A DNA stretch of 13,933 nt from CBIHLX01 sp966210935 (GCA_966210935.1 CBIHLX010000016.1:1-13933), one strand, 5' to 3'. Counted from the first letter of the stretch, positions 1-5,999 are shown. Numbers and translations are program-made. The notes: generated by a model not told the origin, from the sequence alone.

Positions 1-1
1 A

Positions 2-40
2 CCGAAGCGTGTTCGCCAGCCGCGTCGCGTAGTTATGTAA
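2..40 (+). CDS. C-terminal end of an unidentified + strand protein (partial)
   Basis: An open frame enters from the left edge and reads P-K-R-V-R-Q-P-R-R-V-V-M before a TAA stop at 38-40. It is followed 45 bases later by a perfect terminator hairpin in the same orientation, which supports a real gene end. Only twelve residues are visible, so the family cannot be named. The tail is strongly basic and resembles the last residues of the TPR protein at 1267-1920 (R-R-V-R-Q-T-R-R-V-M). That the frame is coding is an inference. Confidence 0.5.
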   Translation, partial: PKRVRQPRRVVM

Positions 41-84
41 TAAGCTGCGACCAGCATTTGTTCAATGGTCGAAATGGGCCAAAT

Positions 85-113
85 AAAATATCCCTCGTTG
101 TGAGGGATATTTT
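85..113. terminator. Bidirectional intrinsic terminator
   Basis: Twelve-base perfect inverted repeat (85-96 with 102-113) around a five-base loop. It has an A run on the left and a T run on the right, so it can end transcription on both strands. It lies between the convergent + strand partial gene and rpmG, and probably serves both. Confidence 0.85.
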
Positions 114-120
114 GTAGGGA

Positions 121-327
121 TTAGCCCTTGCGTGGTTTGATCTCGTTACGTCCGAGGTTCTTTTTTGTCTCGACGTAGAGAGCGTGTGTGCGAGCGATTG
201 GATCATATTTCTTTAGGCTGATCTTTTCGGTCGTGTTTTGTACGTTTTTAGTAGTGTAGTACGTACGGTGGCCGCTTAGCTCGCTAACGAGGCCAACCAA
301 TTTGCGCTTTGTATTCTTCTTTGCCAT
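121..327 (-). CDS. rpmG: Large ribosomal subunit protein L33 (bL33), cysteine-free form
   Basis: Encodes a 68-residue basic protein of the bL33 family, which sits near the E site of the 50S subunit. The N-terminus M-A-K-K-N-T-K-R and the central run S-G-H-R-T-Y-Y-T-T-K-N are typical, and the C-terminal half carries the usual K-K-Y-D-P region. It is slightly longer than the common 49-55 residues because of a basic tail ending near R-K-G. No cysteines are present, so this is the zinc-independent form. The start is ATG at 325-327, with a weak GTGAG about nine bases upstream and an extended -10 promoter at 365-373. It lies just downstream of tRNA-Thr(GGT) on the same strand and ends at the bidirectional terminator at 85-113. 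Confidence 0.93.
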   Translation of the reverse strand: MAKKNTKRKLVGLVSELSGHRTYYTTKNVQNTTEKISLKKYDPIARTHALYVETKKNLGRNEIKPRKG

Positions 328-364
328 TATAAACTCACTTACGGTTGTTATATCAATCTTACCT

Positions 365-373
365 ATACTAGCA
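365..373 (-). promoter_or_regulatory. Extended -10 promoter for rpmG
   Basis: On the minus strand the sequence reads TGCTAGTAT: an extended -10 (TG-n-TAGTAT) about 37 bases before the rpmG ATG. No convincing -35 is visible, which is common for extended -10 promoters. Confidence 0.55.
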
Positions 374-411
374 TAAATTAACCGTGATTGCTAGGGGTAC
401 GGACACAAAAA

Positions 412-486
<75 letters not shown>

Positions 487-498
487 ATACCTCGGACA

Positions 499-507
499 AT
501 TGTAGCA
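499..507 (-). promoter_or_regulatory. Extended -10 promoter for tRNA-Thr(GGT)
   Basis: The minus strand reads TGCTACAAT, an extended -10 whose TACAAT ends 12 bases before the mature tRNA 5' end, giving a very short 5' leader. No clear -35 is visible. Confidence 0.6.
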
Positions 508-560
508 AAACTGAGGTAAAAAACCAAGTAATGACGATTTCATATTCTTTAAGTTTAGGG

Positions 561-589
561 TTGAAAACATCGCAACTTTTCGATACACT
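561..589 (+). promoter_or_regulatory. Promoter for the tRNA-Thr(TGT)-tRNA-Tyr unit
   Basis: TTGAAA (561-566), a 17-base spacer, then TACACT (584-589). The predicted transcript start is near 596, about 16 bases before tRNA-Thr(TGT). The -35 is strong and the -10 is moderate (4 of 6 consensus bases). Confidence 0.6.
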
Positions 590-611
590 TATATCTGTAC
601 TTCGTGCAAAT

Positions 612-688
612 GCCGCTTTAGCTCAGCTGGTTAGAGCAGCTGTTTTGTAAACAGCAGGTCTACGGTTCGAATCCGTAAAGCGGCTCCA
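612..688 (+). tRNA. tRNA-Thr (anticodon TGT)
   Basis: A 77-base cloverleaf. Acceptor GCCGCTT pairs with AAGCGGC, the D arm contains AGCTGGTTA, anticodon stem GCTGT/ACAGC encloses loop TTTGTAA (anticodon TGT, reads ACA), and the T arm has TACGG-TTCGAAT-CCGTA. Discriminator T and encoded CCA (686-688) are present. It is the first member of a two-tRNA transcript with tRNA-Tyr. Confidence 0.96.
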
Positions 689-720
689 TGTTGTTCCTAT
701 GATTTTCGTAGGCGCAACAT
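688..720 (+). other. Hairpin in the tRNA-Thr/tRNA-Tyr spacer
   Basis: The spacer can fold with ATGTTG (688-693) pairing CAACAT (715-720) and CCTA (696-699) pairing TAGG (709-712). It begins at the last A of the tRNA-Thr CCA end. A plausible role is presenting the tRNA ends for processing, but this is inference. Confidence 0.4.
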
Positions 721-724
721 AGAT

Positions 725-809
725 GCTGGAATCGTGTAGTGGCAATCACAGGAGACTGTAAATCTCCCGCCTTTCGGCTTCGTAGGTTCGAGTCCTACTT
801 CCAGCACCA
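725..809 (+). tRNA. tRNA-Tyr (anticodon GTA)
   Basis: An 85-base class II tRNA. Acceptor GCTGGAA pairs with TTCCAGC, anticodon stem GGAGA/TCTCC encloses CTGTAAA (anticodon GTA), a long variable arm is formed around CTTTCGG, and the T arm is GTAGG-TTCGAGT-CCTAC. Discriminator A and encoded CCA (807-809) are present. The D stem is short (GTG/CAC), which is tolerable in class II tRNAs. It is co-transcribed with tRNA-Thr(TGT). Confidence 0.95.
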
Positions 810-845
810 AAGTAAAGCCCCACCTATATGGTGGGTTTTTACTTT
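809..845 (+). terminator. Terminator of the tRNA-Thr-tRNA-Tyr unit
   Basis: A long near-perfect palindrome: left arm 809-824, loop 825-829, right arm 830-845 with a T5 run at 836-840. The C+G-rich core is CCCACC/GGTGGG. It starts at the last A of the tRNA-Tyr CCA end, so termination and 3' maturation are closely spaced. The minus strand has only a weaker T-rich tail. Confidence 0.8.
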
Positions 846-877
846 GGGTAATTGTACTGATCGTTAAATATGAATGT

Positions 878-903
878 GTCCCGGAGATATAAATCTCCGG
901 GAC
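878..903. repeat. Strong inverted repeat downstream of the small gene at 930-1190
   Basis: An 11-base perfect stem (878-888 with 893-903) around loop ATAA. Neither side carries a proper T run, so it is not a classical intrinsic terminator. It may be a 3'-end stabilising stem for the minus-strand transcript of the small gene, or an RNA structure in its own right. Confidence 0.6.
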
Positions 904-929
904 AGCATCCGTAAAATGCAACGGCTCGA

Positions 930-1190
930 CTACTTGGGTGGGGACGCAACGAGTGTGTCGAAGAACACTCCGTTGCCTGCACTGTGCCAGAGTCGCGATA
1001 GGTACCCGACGTCTGCTTGTGTGGGCCGCACCTGTGCGACTCTCTTTCGCAGGACATCGAGGGTAAGCTCGGGGTCTGGCTTGATGTGCTGCAGGTGGCT
1101 GATGCGAGGCGCCGCCTCATGCATCTCCTGCAGTCCCTTGCTGATTGCTTGCCTCCTGCTACCGCCCTTGCGGATTGCATGACCTGCCAT
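930..1190 (-). CDS. Small protein of unknown function (86 aa)
   Basis: I do not recognise this family. The frame encodes about 86 residues, beginning M-A-G-H-A-I-R-K-G-G-S-R-R-Q and ending V-A-S-P-P-K, TAG at 930-932. AAGGAG lies five bases before the ATG at 1188-1190; an adjacent upstream ATG (1191-1193) is too close to it. A near-perfect promoter (1230-1258) drives it alone, giving a leader of about 30 bases. The N-terminal third is basic; no membrane segment or cysteine pattern is seen. The sequence is visibly richer in G+C than neighbouring genes and uses AGG codons. It contains long inverted repeats (1089-1133, 989-1043, 946-976), so a structured RNA, or an RNA that also encodes a peptide, remains possible. 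Longer in-frame starts lie upstream of the promoter. Confidence 0.6.
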   Translation of the reverse strand: MAGHAIRKGGSRRQAISKGLQEMHEAAPRISHLQHIKPDPELTLDVLRKRVAQVRPTQADVGYLSRLWHSAGNGVFFDTLVASPPK

Positions 1191-1229
1191 CATAACTCCT
1201 TCGGTGGTTGTGCGTACGAATGCGATGTT

Positions 1230-1258
1230 ATTATAACAGAGATATAGATTTAAGTCAA
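1230..1258 (-). promoter_or_regulatory. Near-consensus sigma70 promoter for the small gene
   Basis: On the minus strand TTGACT (1253-1258), a 17-base spacer and TATAAT (1230-1235). This is the best promoter match in the window. It starts right after the TPR gene stop at 1267, with transcription predicted from about 1223. Confidence 0.85.
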
Positions 1259-1266
1259 AAAGCGCG

Positions 1267-1920
1267 CTACATGACGCGTCGCGTTTGACGAACACGACGA
1301 ACAGCAGGACCTTCTGGGCTAATGAGTTTATTAGCTTTGTCGCGCAGTTCTTTAGCGAGATCTGGCTGGTCGGTGCGTTCATAGGCGTCAGCCAAGACGT
1401 TAAGTGTCTGAGGGATTGGGTCAAGCTCAACCGCCTTTTCAAGTGCTTCAATCATCTTTTTGTTGCGGCCAAGTTTCTCGTGTACCTTTGCATAGGCGAT
1501 ATGTCGAGCGTCGAGGTCGCCCTCTATGCTGAGTGCCTTTTCGAAAGCAAGTGATGCTTTTTCGTACGCACCCGTCTCAAGATAGATAAGGCCGACATTA
1601 TGGAGGCTGCTAGCGCTCGGCTCAAGGCTTTGAGCGATTTCAAAACATTCAATAGCATCTTTGTAGGCCTGTTGTTTGGCGTACAGAATACCGAGGCGGT
1701 TGTAAGCGGTGGCGTTGCGCTCATCAATACGCAAAATTGTTAGAAGAGCCTTTTCGGCACGTAGATATTTCTTATCTTGAAGAGATTCCTGAGCGATTGA
1801 CCAAAGGCGCTCAAGCTTTTCAGAAATCTTTACCGGTATATCTGCAACAACTTCACTGACAGTTTGATGTCGCAGGACAGCCCATATACCGAATGCTGCA
1901 ACGATAAGAATAGCTAACAT
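1267..1920 (-). CDS. Membrane-anchored tetratricopeptide repeat protein
   Basis: A 217-residue protein. Residues 1-16 form a hydrophobic anchor (M-L-A-I-L-I-V-A-A-F-G-I-W-A-V-L) followed by R-H, so the bulk probably faces the cytoplasm. Residues about 35-195 are helical TPR units: several copies of the A-Y-x-x-L-G-x-x-Y pattern (for example 72-80), E-K-A-L and A-L-E-K-A-V-E-L-D-P near 159-168. TPRs are protein-docking scaffolds; the partner cannot be told. The tail R-R-V-R-Q-T-R-R-V-M is strongly basic. The start is supported by the hydrophobic N-terminus; there is no Shine-Dalgarno, and an extended -10 box (1931-1939) lies only ten bases upstream, suggesting a leaderless message. It follows holB by 11 bases, so operon read-through is also possible. 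Confidence 0.82.
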   Translation of the reverse strand: MLAILIVAAFGIWAVLRHQTVSEVVADIPVKISEKLERLWSIAQESLQDKKYLRAEKALLTILRIDERNATAYNRLGILYAKQQAYKDAIECFEIAQSLEPSASSLHNVGLIYLETGAYEKASLAFEKALSIEGDLDARHIAYAKVHEKLGRNKKMIEALEKAVELDPIPQTLNVLADAYERTDQPDLAKELRDKANKLISPEGPAVRRVRQTRRVM

Positions 1921-1930
1921 TTCAAGGTTA

Positions 1931-1939
1931 ATTATAGCA
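1931..1939 (-). promoter_or_regulatory. Extended -10 promoter for the TPR gene, overlapping the holB stop
   Basis: The minus strand reads TGCTATAAT: a perfect extended -10. The TATAAT ends ten bases before the TPR gene ATG, leaving a leader of only about three bases. The holB TAA stop codon lies within the box. Confidence 0.6.
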
Positions 1940-2756
1940 CAATCTGTGTAAGCTGGAGTTTGACATTGTGGTTAGCGTCGATTGCCTCCCGGGCTGCAAG
2001 TAGGCGCTCAAGCTGATGAATTAATCGAGGTTCGGCATGCACACTTACGCTCCGGCGAACAATCATTAAGGCGCTATCGAGAAGCTCCAGTGCTCTTTCT
2101 CGGCTGGTTGCATAATCATGAATGACCGTAATCTTTTCAAATGAAGAACCCTGGATGAACGTCCGAGCATCAGCCATGGTCTTTGCCTCACGAGCAAAGT
2201 AATCATCATCTTCGGTGAGGCGCACCATTTTAGCCGGCAAGCCGCTGGCGATAAATGCAAGCTGAGCCTGTTTTCTGGCATCGGTCACCTGTAGTGATGT
2301 GAGAAATGACGCTGTTTGCTCCTGGCTCACTGGTAGGATATTAACTTCTTGTACGCGCGAACGAATTGTCGGCAGAAGTTGCTTTGGTTGATGCGAAGTT
2401 AAGATAAAGTGAATATTATCATTAGGCTCTTCAAGTAGCTTCAGAAAGGCGTTTTGGGCGCCGTGGCTCATTCGGTCGGCATCATCGATAATCACAACCT
2501 GGCGACTTGTTTGTCGTGCTCGAGTTTGCTCGTATAGACGTCGGATAACCTCAACGCTAATCGAGCCTCGAGCGTGATCAACTTTGTCTTTAGCGTCAGT
2601 TGGTTCAATTAAGGCTATTATGGATCCGTTACCTATGGTGCGTGCAATACTCTTAAGTCCCACACCTGCGTCACCGCTAATGAGCAGCGATTGTGGGAGG
2701 TGTTCGCCCAGTCGTCGCACCAGCTTCTCGCTTTGAGGATTGAGCACTAAATTCAT
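1932..2756 (-). CDS. holB: DNA polymerase III delta-prime-like clamp-loader subunit
   Basis: A 274-residue AAA+ protein of the delta-prime/gamma-tau family, part of the complex that loads the sliding clamp on DNA. Visible are a P-loop-like G-D-A-G-V-G-L-K-S (28-36), Walker B V-V-I-I-D-D-A-D (87-94), the family stretch N-A-F-L-K-L-L-E-E-P-N (102-112), sensor 1 F-I-L-T-S-H (117-122) and S-R-V (133-135) in place of the usual S-R-C. The P-loop has an extra residue before its lysine, and the zinc module typical of gamma/tau and many delta-prime proteins is missing. Both point to a non-ATPase delta-prime role, with length a little under the usual 300-340. Its ATG overlaps the rluD stop by four bases (ATGA), so translation is probably coupled; no Shine-Dalgarno is evident. 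Confidence 0.82.
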   Translation of the reverse strand: MNLVLNPQSEKLVRRLGEHLPQSLLISGDAGVGLKSIARTIGNGSIIALIEPTDAKDKVDHARGSISVEVIRRLYEQTRARQTSRQVVIIDDADRMSHGAQNAFLKLLEEPNDNIHFILTSHQPKQLLPTIRSRVQEVNILPVSQEQTASFLTSLQVTDARKQAQLAFIASGLPAKMVRLTEDDDYFAREAKTMADARTFIQGSSFEKITVIHDYATSRERALELLDSALMIVRRSVSVHAEPRLIHQLERLLAAREAIDANHNVKLQLTQIVL

Positions 2757-3916
2757 AGAGTGTCGTTGAAGAATTCGCTAAATTCCGGCGGGACAGGTGC
2801 TTCAAAAGTCTTGCGTAGACCACCTGGGATAGTGACTTCTAGTTTTGCAGCGTGGAGATACAGCCGATCAGCAGACTTCCCGTAAACACGGTCGCCAAGG
2901 ATCGGAGTGCCGAGGTACTGCATGTGAACACGTAGCTGGTGCGTACGCCCTGTCTCGGGGCGCAGCTCGACAAGACTCAACTTATCGTTCGTTGCGAGTA
3001 CCTGATACCTTGTGATAGCTGCTTTACCCTTTGAATCAACGCGGAACGTGCTAGGCGCGTTTGGATTACGACCAATCGGGAGGTCAATCTTAGCTTCAGT
3101 CTGCTTGAGCTGCCCTGCGACAACCGCCATGTACGTCTTTTTTGTCTTGCGGTCGGCAAACTGCTTCTGGAGCAGCGTCACAGTCTCAGGGTTGCGCGCA
3201 CCAATCATAATACCGCTAGTGTCTCGATCAAGTCGGTGAACGATTCCCGGACGGTTGGTGTCGAGTCCAACGGTAGTATAGCGGCGGAAGAACTCTGCCA
3301 CGGTAAACTCATCATTTAGAGCACCTTTAGAGTGTGTAAGCACTCCCACTGGTTTGTTAATCACAATAACATTGTCATCGAGATATACAATTGGAAGGTC
3401 ATGGCCACTAAAGTCGGTTGCGTCTGGAATAGAGAGCTCAATACTATCGGCTTCGGTGACATCAAACTTTGGCGATTCGCGTACAGTGCCATTAACGCTT
3501 ACATGACCGGCCTTGATATGTTTCTGCCAAGTGCTGCGTGAAATGTCCGGGTAGCGTTCAGCGAGAGTCATATCAAGGCGCTTTTTATTGCTTTTCACCA
3601 TGAAGACGTACACTTCCTTGCCCTTGAATGGTAGCGCGTACGTTGTGAGGTGATCGTTAGGATTCTGGAGGACTTCACCGTCAGTATCAAGCTTCTGCGT
3701 ACGGACTTGCTGGAGGATGTACGCTATATCATCTTCGGCAGTGTCATCAAATAGTACATAGAACTGCTGTTTGTTGAAGCGAAACGCAACCATTGTATTG
3801 ATGGCGTTTGGGTTTGAAAATGTAATCTGCTCGATATGTCGGGGCATGTGCTCATCGGATGCCACTTTAAAACGGCGCAAGATGGCAATAATATCGGAAC
3901 TTGAAACCTTAACCAT
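2753..3916 (-). CDS. rluD: RluA/RluD-family 23S rRNA pseudouridine synthase with extra N-terminal domain
   Basis: A 387-residue enzyme converting uridines to pseudouridine in rRNA. Residues about 113-162 form an S4 RNA-binding domain (L-D-M-T-L-A-E-R-Y-P onward, with G-H-V-S-V-N-G near 137-143). The catalytic domain starts near 175 with D-N-V-I-V-I-N-K-P-V-G-V; the signature H-R-L-D-R-D-T-S-G is at 227-235, with catalytic Asp at 230, and G-R-T-H-Q-L-R-V-H follows. Family members are usually about 300-330 residues: the first ~110 residues here are an added domain I do not recognise, rich in beta-like stretches such as Q-F-Y-V-L-F and E-V-Y-V-F-M-V. The ATG overlaps the trpS stop (TAATG) and AAGGGG sits five bases upstream. 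The exact RluA/C/D subclass cannot be settled from sequence alone. Confidence 0.88.
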   Translation of the reverse strand: MVKVSSSDIIAILRRFKVASDEHMPRHIEQITFSNPNAINTMVAFRFNKQQFYVLFDDTAEDDIAYILQQVRTQKLDTDGEVLQNPNDHLTTYALPFKGKEVYVFMVKSNKKRLDMTLAERYPDISRSTWQKHIKAGHVSVNGTVRESPKFDVTEADSIELSIPDATDFSGHDLPIVYLDDNVIVINKPVGVLTHSKGALNDEFTVAEFFRRYTTVGLDTNRPGIVHRLDRDTSGIMIGARNPETVTLLQKQFADRKTKKTYMAVVAGQLKQTEAKIDLPIGRNPNAPSTFRVDSKGKAAITRYQVLATNDKLSLVELRPETGRTHQLRVHMQYLGTPILGDRVYGKSADRLYLHAAKLEVTIPGGLRKTFEAPVPPEFSEFFNDTL

Positions 3917-4956
3917 TAGAGCCCCTTCGGACGGAGACCGACCGCCTGCTGCGCGCGCAGTAATGTTTCGTTTGCAGTGGTGTTCATGGCGTATTCCGAT
4001 TGCTCGAGTTTGGCGAGAATCTGCGATTCGTCAACATTCGTAAGAGCCGCCTGGAAGCGCTGCAGGAAGCTGACAACTTCACTTGCGACCACCTTCTTAA
4101 AGTCACCGTAACTAGTCTGTCCTTCAAATTCCGCAATAACAACATCGAGTGATTGACCGCGCAGTAGAGCGAGAATTTCGAGCAGGTTACTAATGCCAGG
4201 CTGTGTGTCGCGGTTGAAATGGATAACACCGACATTGTCTGTAGTGGCACTCATAACTTTTTTGCCAGCCAGCACGGGGTCATCACCAAGGAAGATGACG
4301 CCGCGACCAGACTCGTCAGACTTGCTCATTTTCTTGGTTGGATCAACAAGATCTTTAATACGAAGTCCTTGATCCTTGCCGAAGAATTCGTGCTGTTTCG
4401 AAACCGACTCCGGTACGACAAAAAGGCTACCGAATTTATTGTTCATTCGCTCAGCAATATCACGGGTAAACTCGAGATGCTGAGTTTGGTCTTCACCGAC
4501 GGGAACATACTTTGCATTATAGAGAAGAATATCAGCCGCCATAAGCACTGGGTAGTTAAAAAGGCCAACGCTCGTACGATCAGCGCCGATGCTGCCAGAT
4601 TTGTCCTTAAACTGCGTCATACGGCTCATTTCACCAAAACCTGTAAAGCAGTCGAGAATCCAGGTTAGTTCGCTGTGTGCTGATATGTAGCTCTGACGAT
4701 AAAGGTGGATATCGTCATTGTCGAGCGGCAGACCAGCTGCTACAAACAAGCGCGCATTGTGCATGATTTGATCATGGAGGGCGGTGTGGTCGATCGGGGT
4801 GGTAAAGCTATGTAGATCGGGAATGAACATATTGATCTGATACTCGCTTGAGCGAGTCTTAGCCATGTCGATCATCGGCAGCATACCACCGAAGTAGTTG
4901 CCGAGAGTGAGGTCATTATTGGCGCGGAGGCCAGTGAGGATTACAGGTTTTGTCAT
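3916..4956 (-). CDS. trpS: Tryptophanyl-tRNA synthetase
   Basis: A 346-residue class I aminoacyl-tRNA synthetase that charges tRNA-Trp. The HIGH-type signature appears as T-L-G-N-Y-F-G-G (17-24) after G-L-R-A-N-N-D-L; the conserved V-G-E-D-Q-T-Q-H-L-E lies at 153-162 and K-M-S-K-S at 209-213. Length is normal (about 330-350). The start M-T-K-P-V-I-L-T-G-L matches the family N-terminus; a start 27 bases upstream would lie beyond the promoter box. TATAAT (4967-4972) ends only ten bases before the ATG, so the AGGGA between them might not be transcribed and the message may be nearly leaderless. It is first in the trpS-rluD-holB unit. Confidence 0.95.
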   Translation of the reverse strand: MTKPVILTGLRANNDLTLGNYFGGMLPMIDMAKTRSSEYQINMFIPDLHSFTTPIDHTALHDQIMHNARLFVAAGLPLDNDDIHLYRQSYISAHSELTWILDCFTGFGEMSRMTQFKDKSGSIGADRTSVGLFNYPVLMAADILLYNAKYVPVGEDQTQHLEFTRDIAERMNNKFGSLFVVPESVSKQHEFFGKDQGLRIKDLVDPTKKMSKSDESGRGVIFLGDDPVLAGKKVMSATTDNVGVIHFNRDTQPGISNLLEILALLRGQSLDVVIAEFEGQTSYGDFKKVVASEVVSFLQRFQAALTNVDESQILAKLEQSEYAMNTTANETLLRAQQAVGLRPKGL

Positions 4957-4966
4957 ATCTTTCCCT

Positions 4967-4972
4967 ATTATA
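4967..4972 (-). promoter_or_regulatory. -10 box immediately upstream of trpS
   Basis: Perfect TATAAT on the minus strand, ten bases before the trpS ATG. No good -35 or correctly spaced extended TG is seen, so the call rests on the box and on the same arrangement at the prepilin and TPR genes. Confidence 0.5.
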
Positions 4973-4995
4973 CAGTATGACAACAGATAAGAGCA

Positions 4996-5499
4996 CTAGA
5001 GTCCAGAGCCGCCTGGCGACCAGTAGCCCCAGCCGCGGGTGCTTCGGGTTGGATCAATCGTAATACTTTTATCGTTCGCTTCAACAGCCGGCAGAGTATT
5101 CGGTGACGAAACAAGACGAATCAACTTATACTCTTCTCCGTTATTGCGCCAACAGTAGGCATAGTAGCTGCCGTTGCCACCACTAGCCACCTTTGGCATG
5201 GGGTTGATGTAAGACGGAACAAGACCAGCGCTTGACATGAAGCTGCTTGTGCCGGTTACACAGTTCGATCCACTAGTGGTAACCCCGTCACCAAGTGGAT
5301 AGCGACCGTTTTCGGCATGGAACACGGTAATCGCCTCGTTGATGCGCACAAGGTCACTTTTGTACGTCGCAAACCGGGCACGAGCCTGACTCTCCTGATA
5401 CGCTACTGTGATGACAGTTGCCAAGATGCTAATTACTATGACGACAACGATGACCTCGATGATAGTGAAGCCGGATACTTTTTGTTTTGATGCCCACAT
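4996..5499 (-). CDS. Type IV prepilin / pseudopilin
   Basis: A 167-residue pilin-like protein. The short basic leader M-W-A-S-K-Q-K-V-S-G (1-10) ends at a prepilin peptidase site, G10|F11, followed by T-I-I-E with the conserved Glu at mature position 5. A hydrophobic helix spans about 11-35, then an amphipathic alpha stretch and a globular domain with two cysteines (80 and 116) that could form a disulfide. The family builds pili or secretion pseudopili after cleavage and N-methylation. The region around residues 53-68 (I-N-E-A-I-T-V-F-H-A-E-N-G-R-Y-P) recalls GspG-type major pseudopilins. The start at 5497-5499 is chosen because a longer in-frame start (5538) lies at the -35 element; there is no Shine-Dalgarno, suggesting a leaderless message. 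No other pilus gene is nearby. Confidence 0.88.
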   Translation of the reverse strand: MWASKQKVSGFTIIEVIVVVIVISILATVITVAYQESQARARFATYKSDLVRINEAITVFHAENGRYPLGDGVTTSGSNCVTGTSSFMSSAGLVPSYINPMPKVASGGNGSYYAYCWRNNGEEYKLIRLVSSPNTLPAVEANDKSITIDPTRSTRGWGYWSPGGSGL

Positions 5500-5508
5500 G
5501 ATGTGCTT

Positions 5509-5538
5509 ATTATACGGAGCATAAGCAAGATTCGTCAA
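5509..5538 (-). promoter_or_regulatory. Promoter for the prepilin gene
   Basis: Minus strand TTGACG (5533-5538), an 18-base spacer, TATAAT (5509-5514). The -10 ends nine bases before the ATG, predicting a leader of about three bases. Confidence 0.7.
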
Positions 5539-5553
5539 ATATTCTTAAGAAAC

Positions 5554-5584
5554 AAAAAACACTCCCGGATGGAGAGTGCTTTTT
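5554..5584 (-). terminator. Terminator of the infA-rpsI ribosomal operon
   Basis: The stem CACTC/GAGTG (5560-5564 with 5574-5578), extended inward by C-G pairs, is flanked by an A6 run on the left and a T5 run on the right. It ends the minus-strand operon 14 bases after rpsI and insulates the prepilin promoter. Confidence 0.8.
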
Positions 5585-5598
5585 GTAAGACAGATGTC

Positions 5599-5997
5599 TT
5601 AACGCTTTGAGTACTGTTCGCGCTTACGAGCAGAACGAAGACCGTATTTCTTGCGTTCTTTCTCGCGTGGGTCGCGGCGGAGAAGCTCAGCCTTCTTAAG
5701 AGTGCTGCGCAGGTCACCGTGACCAGCTGTCAGAGCCTTAGCGATAGCAAGCTTGATAGCGTCTACCTGACCAGCGAGGCCACCACCACTTACCTTTACA
5801 GTAACGTCGAATTCTTTTTGCTTACCAACGAGCGCAAGTGGATCGGTGATTTCAGCAAGAAGAGTCTTGTTTTCTGAAAGATAGGCAGCTGCAGGCTTGT
5901 CGTTAATCGTGACGGAACCCTTGCCAGTGTACAGGCGTGCGCGAGCTGTAGCAGCTTTGCGACGACCAAGACCGTAGAAGTATTTACCTTCAGCCAT
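5599..5997 (-). CDS. rpsI: Small ribosomal subunit protein S9 (uS9)
   Basis: A 132-residue uS9 protein, a component of the 30S head whose C-terminal tail reaches the P-site tRNA. The N-terminus G-K-Y-F-Y-G-L-G-R-R-K-A-A-T-A-R and the central V-S-G-G-G-L-A-G-Q family signature are clear. The C-terminal K-K-Y-G-L-R-S-A-R-K-R-E-Q-Y-S-K-R includes the conserved terminal S-K-R. Length is typical. It starts two bases after the rplM stop with a GAGG about ten bases upstream, and is the last gene of the operon. Confidence 0.98.
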   Translation of the reverse strand: MAEGKYFYGLGRRKAATARARLYTGKGSVTINDKPAAAYLSENKTLLAEITDPLALVGKQKEFDVTVKVSGGGLAGQVDAIKLAIAKALTAGHGDLRSTLKKAELLRRDPREKERKKYGLRSARKREQYSKR

Positions 5998-5999
5998 GA

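Noticed and set aside
874..1182. + strand ORF opposite the small gene
   Set aside because: No promoter or Shine-Dalgarno in that orientation; it is a shadow of the minus-strand frame in G+C-rich sequence.
878..1225. Known housekeeping RNA (RNase P RNA, tmRNA, SRP RNA, 6S RNA) at the structured small-gene locus
   Set aside because: I looked on both strands for the GAGGAAAGUCC core of RNase P RNA, the tRNA-like ends of tmRNA and the GGAAGGAAGCAG core of SRP RNA, and found none; a 6S-type single long hairpin is not evident either.
1191..1451. Longer version of the small gene starting within the TPR gene
   Set aside because: It would begin upstream of the near-consensus promoter and overlap the TPR gene in another frame; the Shine-Dalgarno and ATG near 1190 explain the gene better.
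2753..2756. UGA recoded as glycine (as in Gracilibacteria/SR1)
   Set aside because: rluD ends at TGA overlapping the holB ATG; reading through would break the overlap arrangement, and tryptophan and glycine use ordinary codons elsewhere.
4957..4983. Earlier trpS start at 4983
   Set aside because: The added nine residues are unlike the family N-terminus and are encoded across the TATAAT box.
5500..5538. Earlier prepilin start at 5538
   Set aside because: That start lies inside the -35 element of the gene's own promoter. The start at 5499 gives the ten-residue basic leader expected before a prepilin peptidase site.
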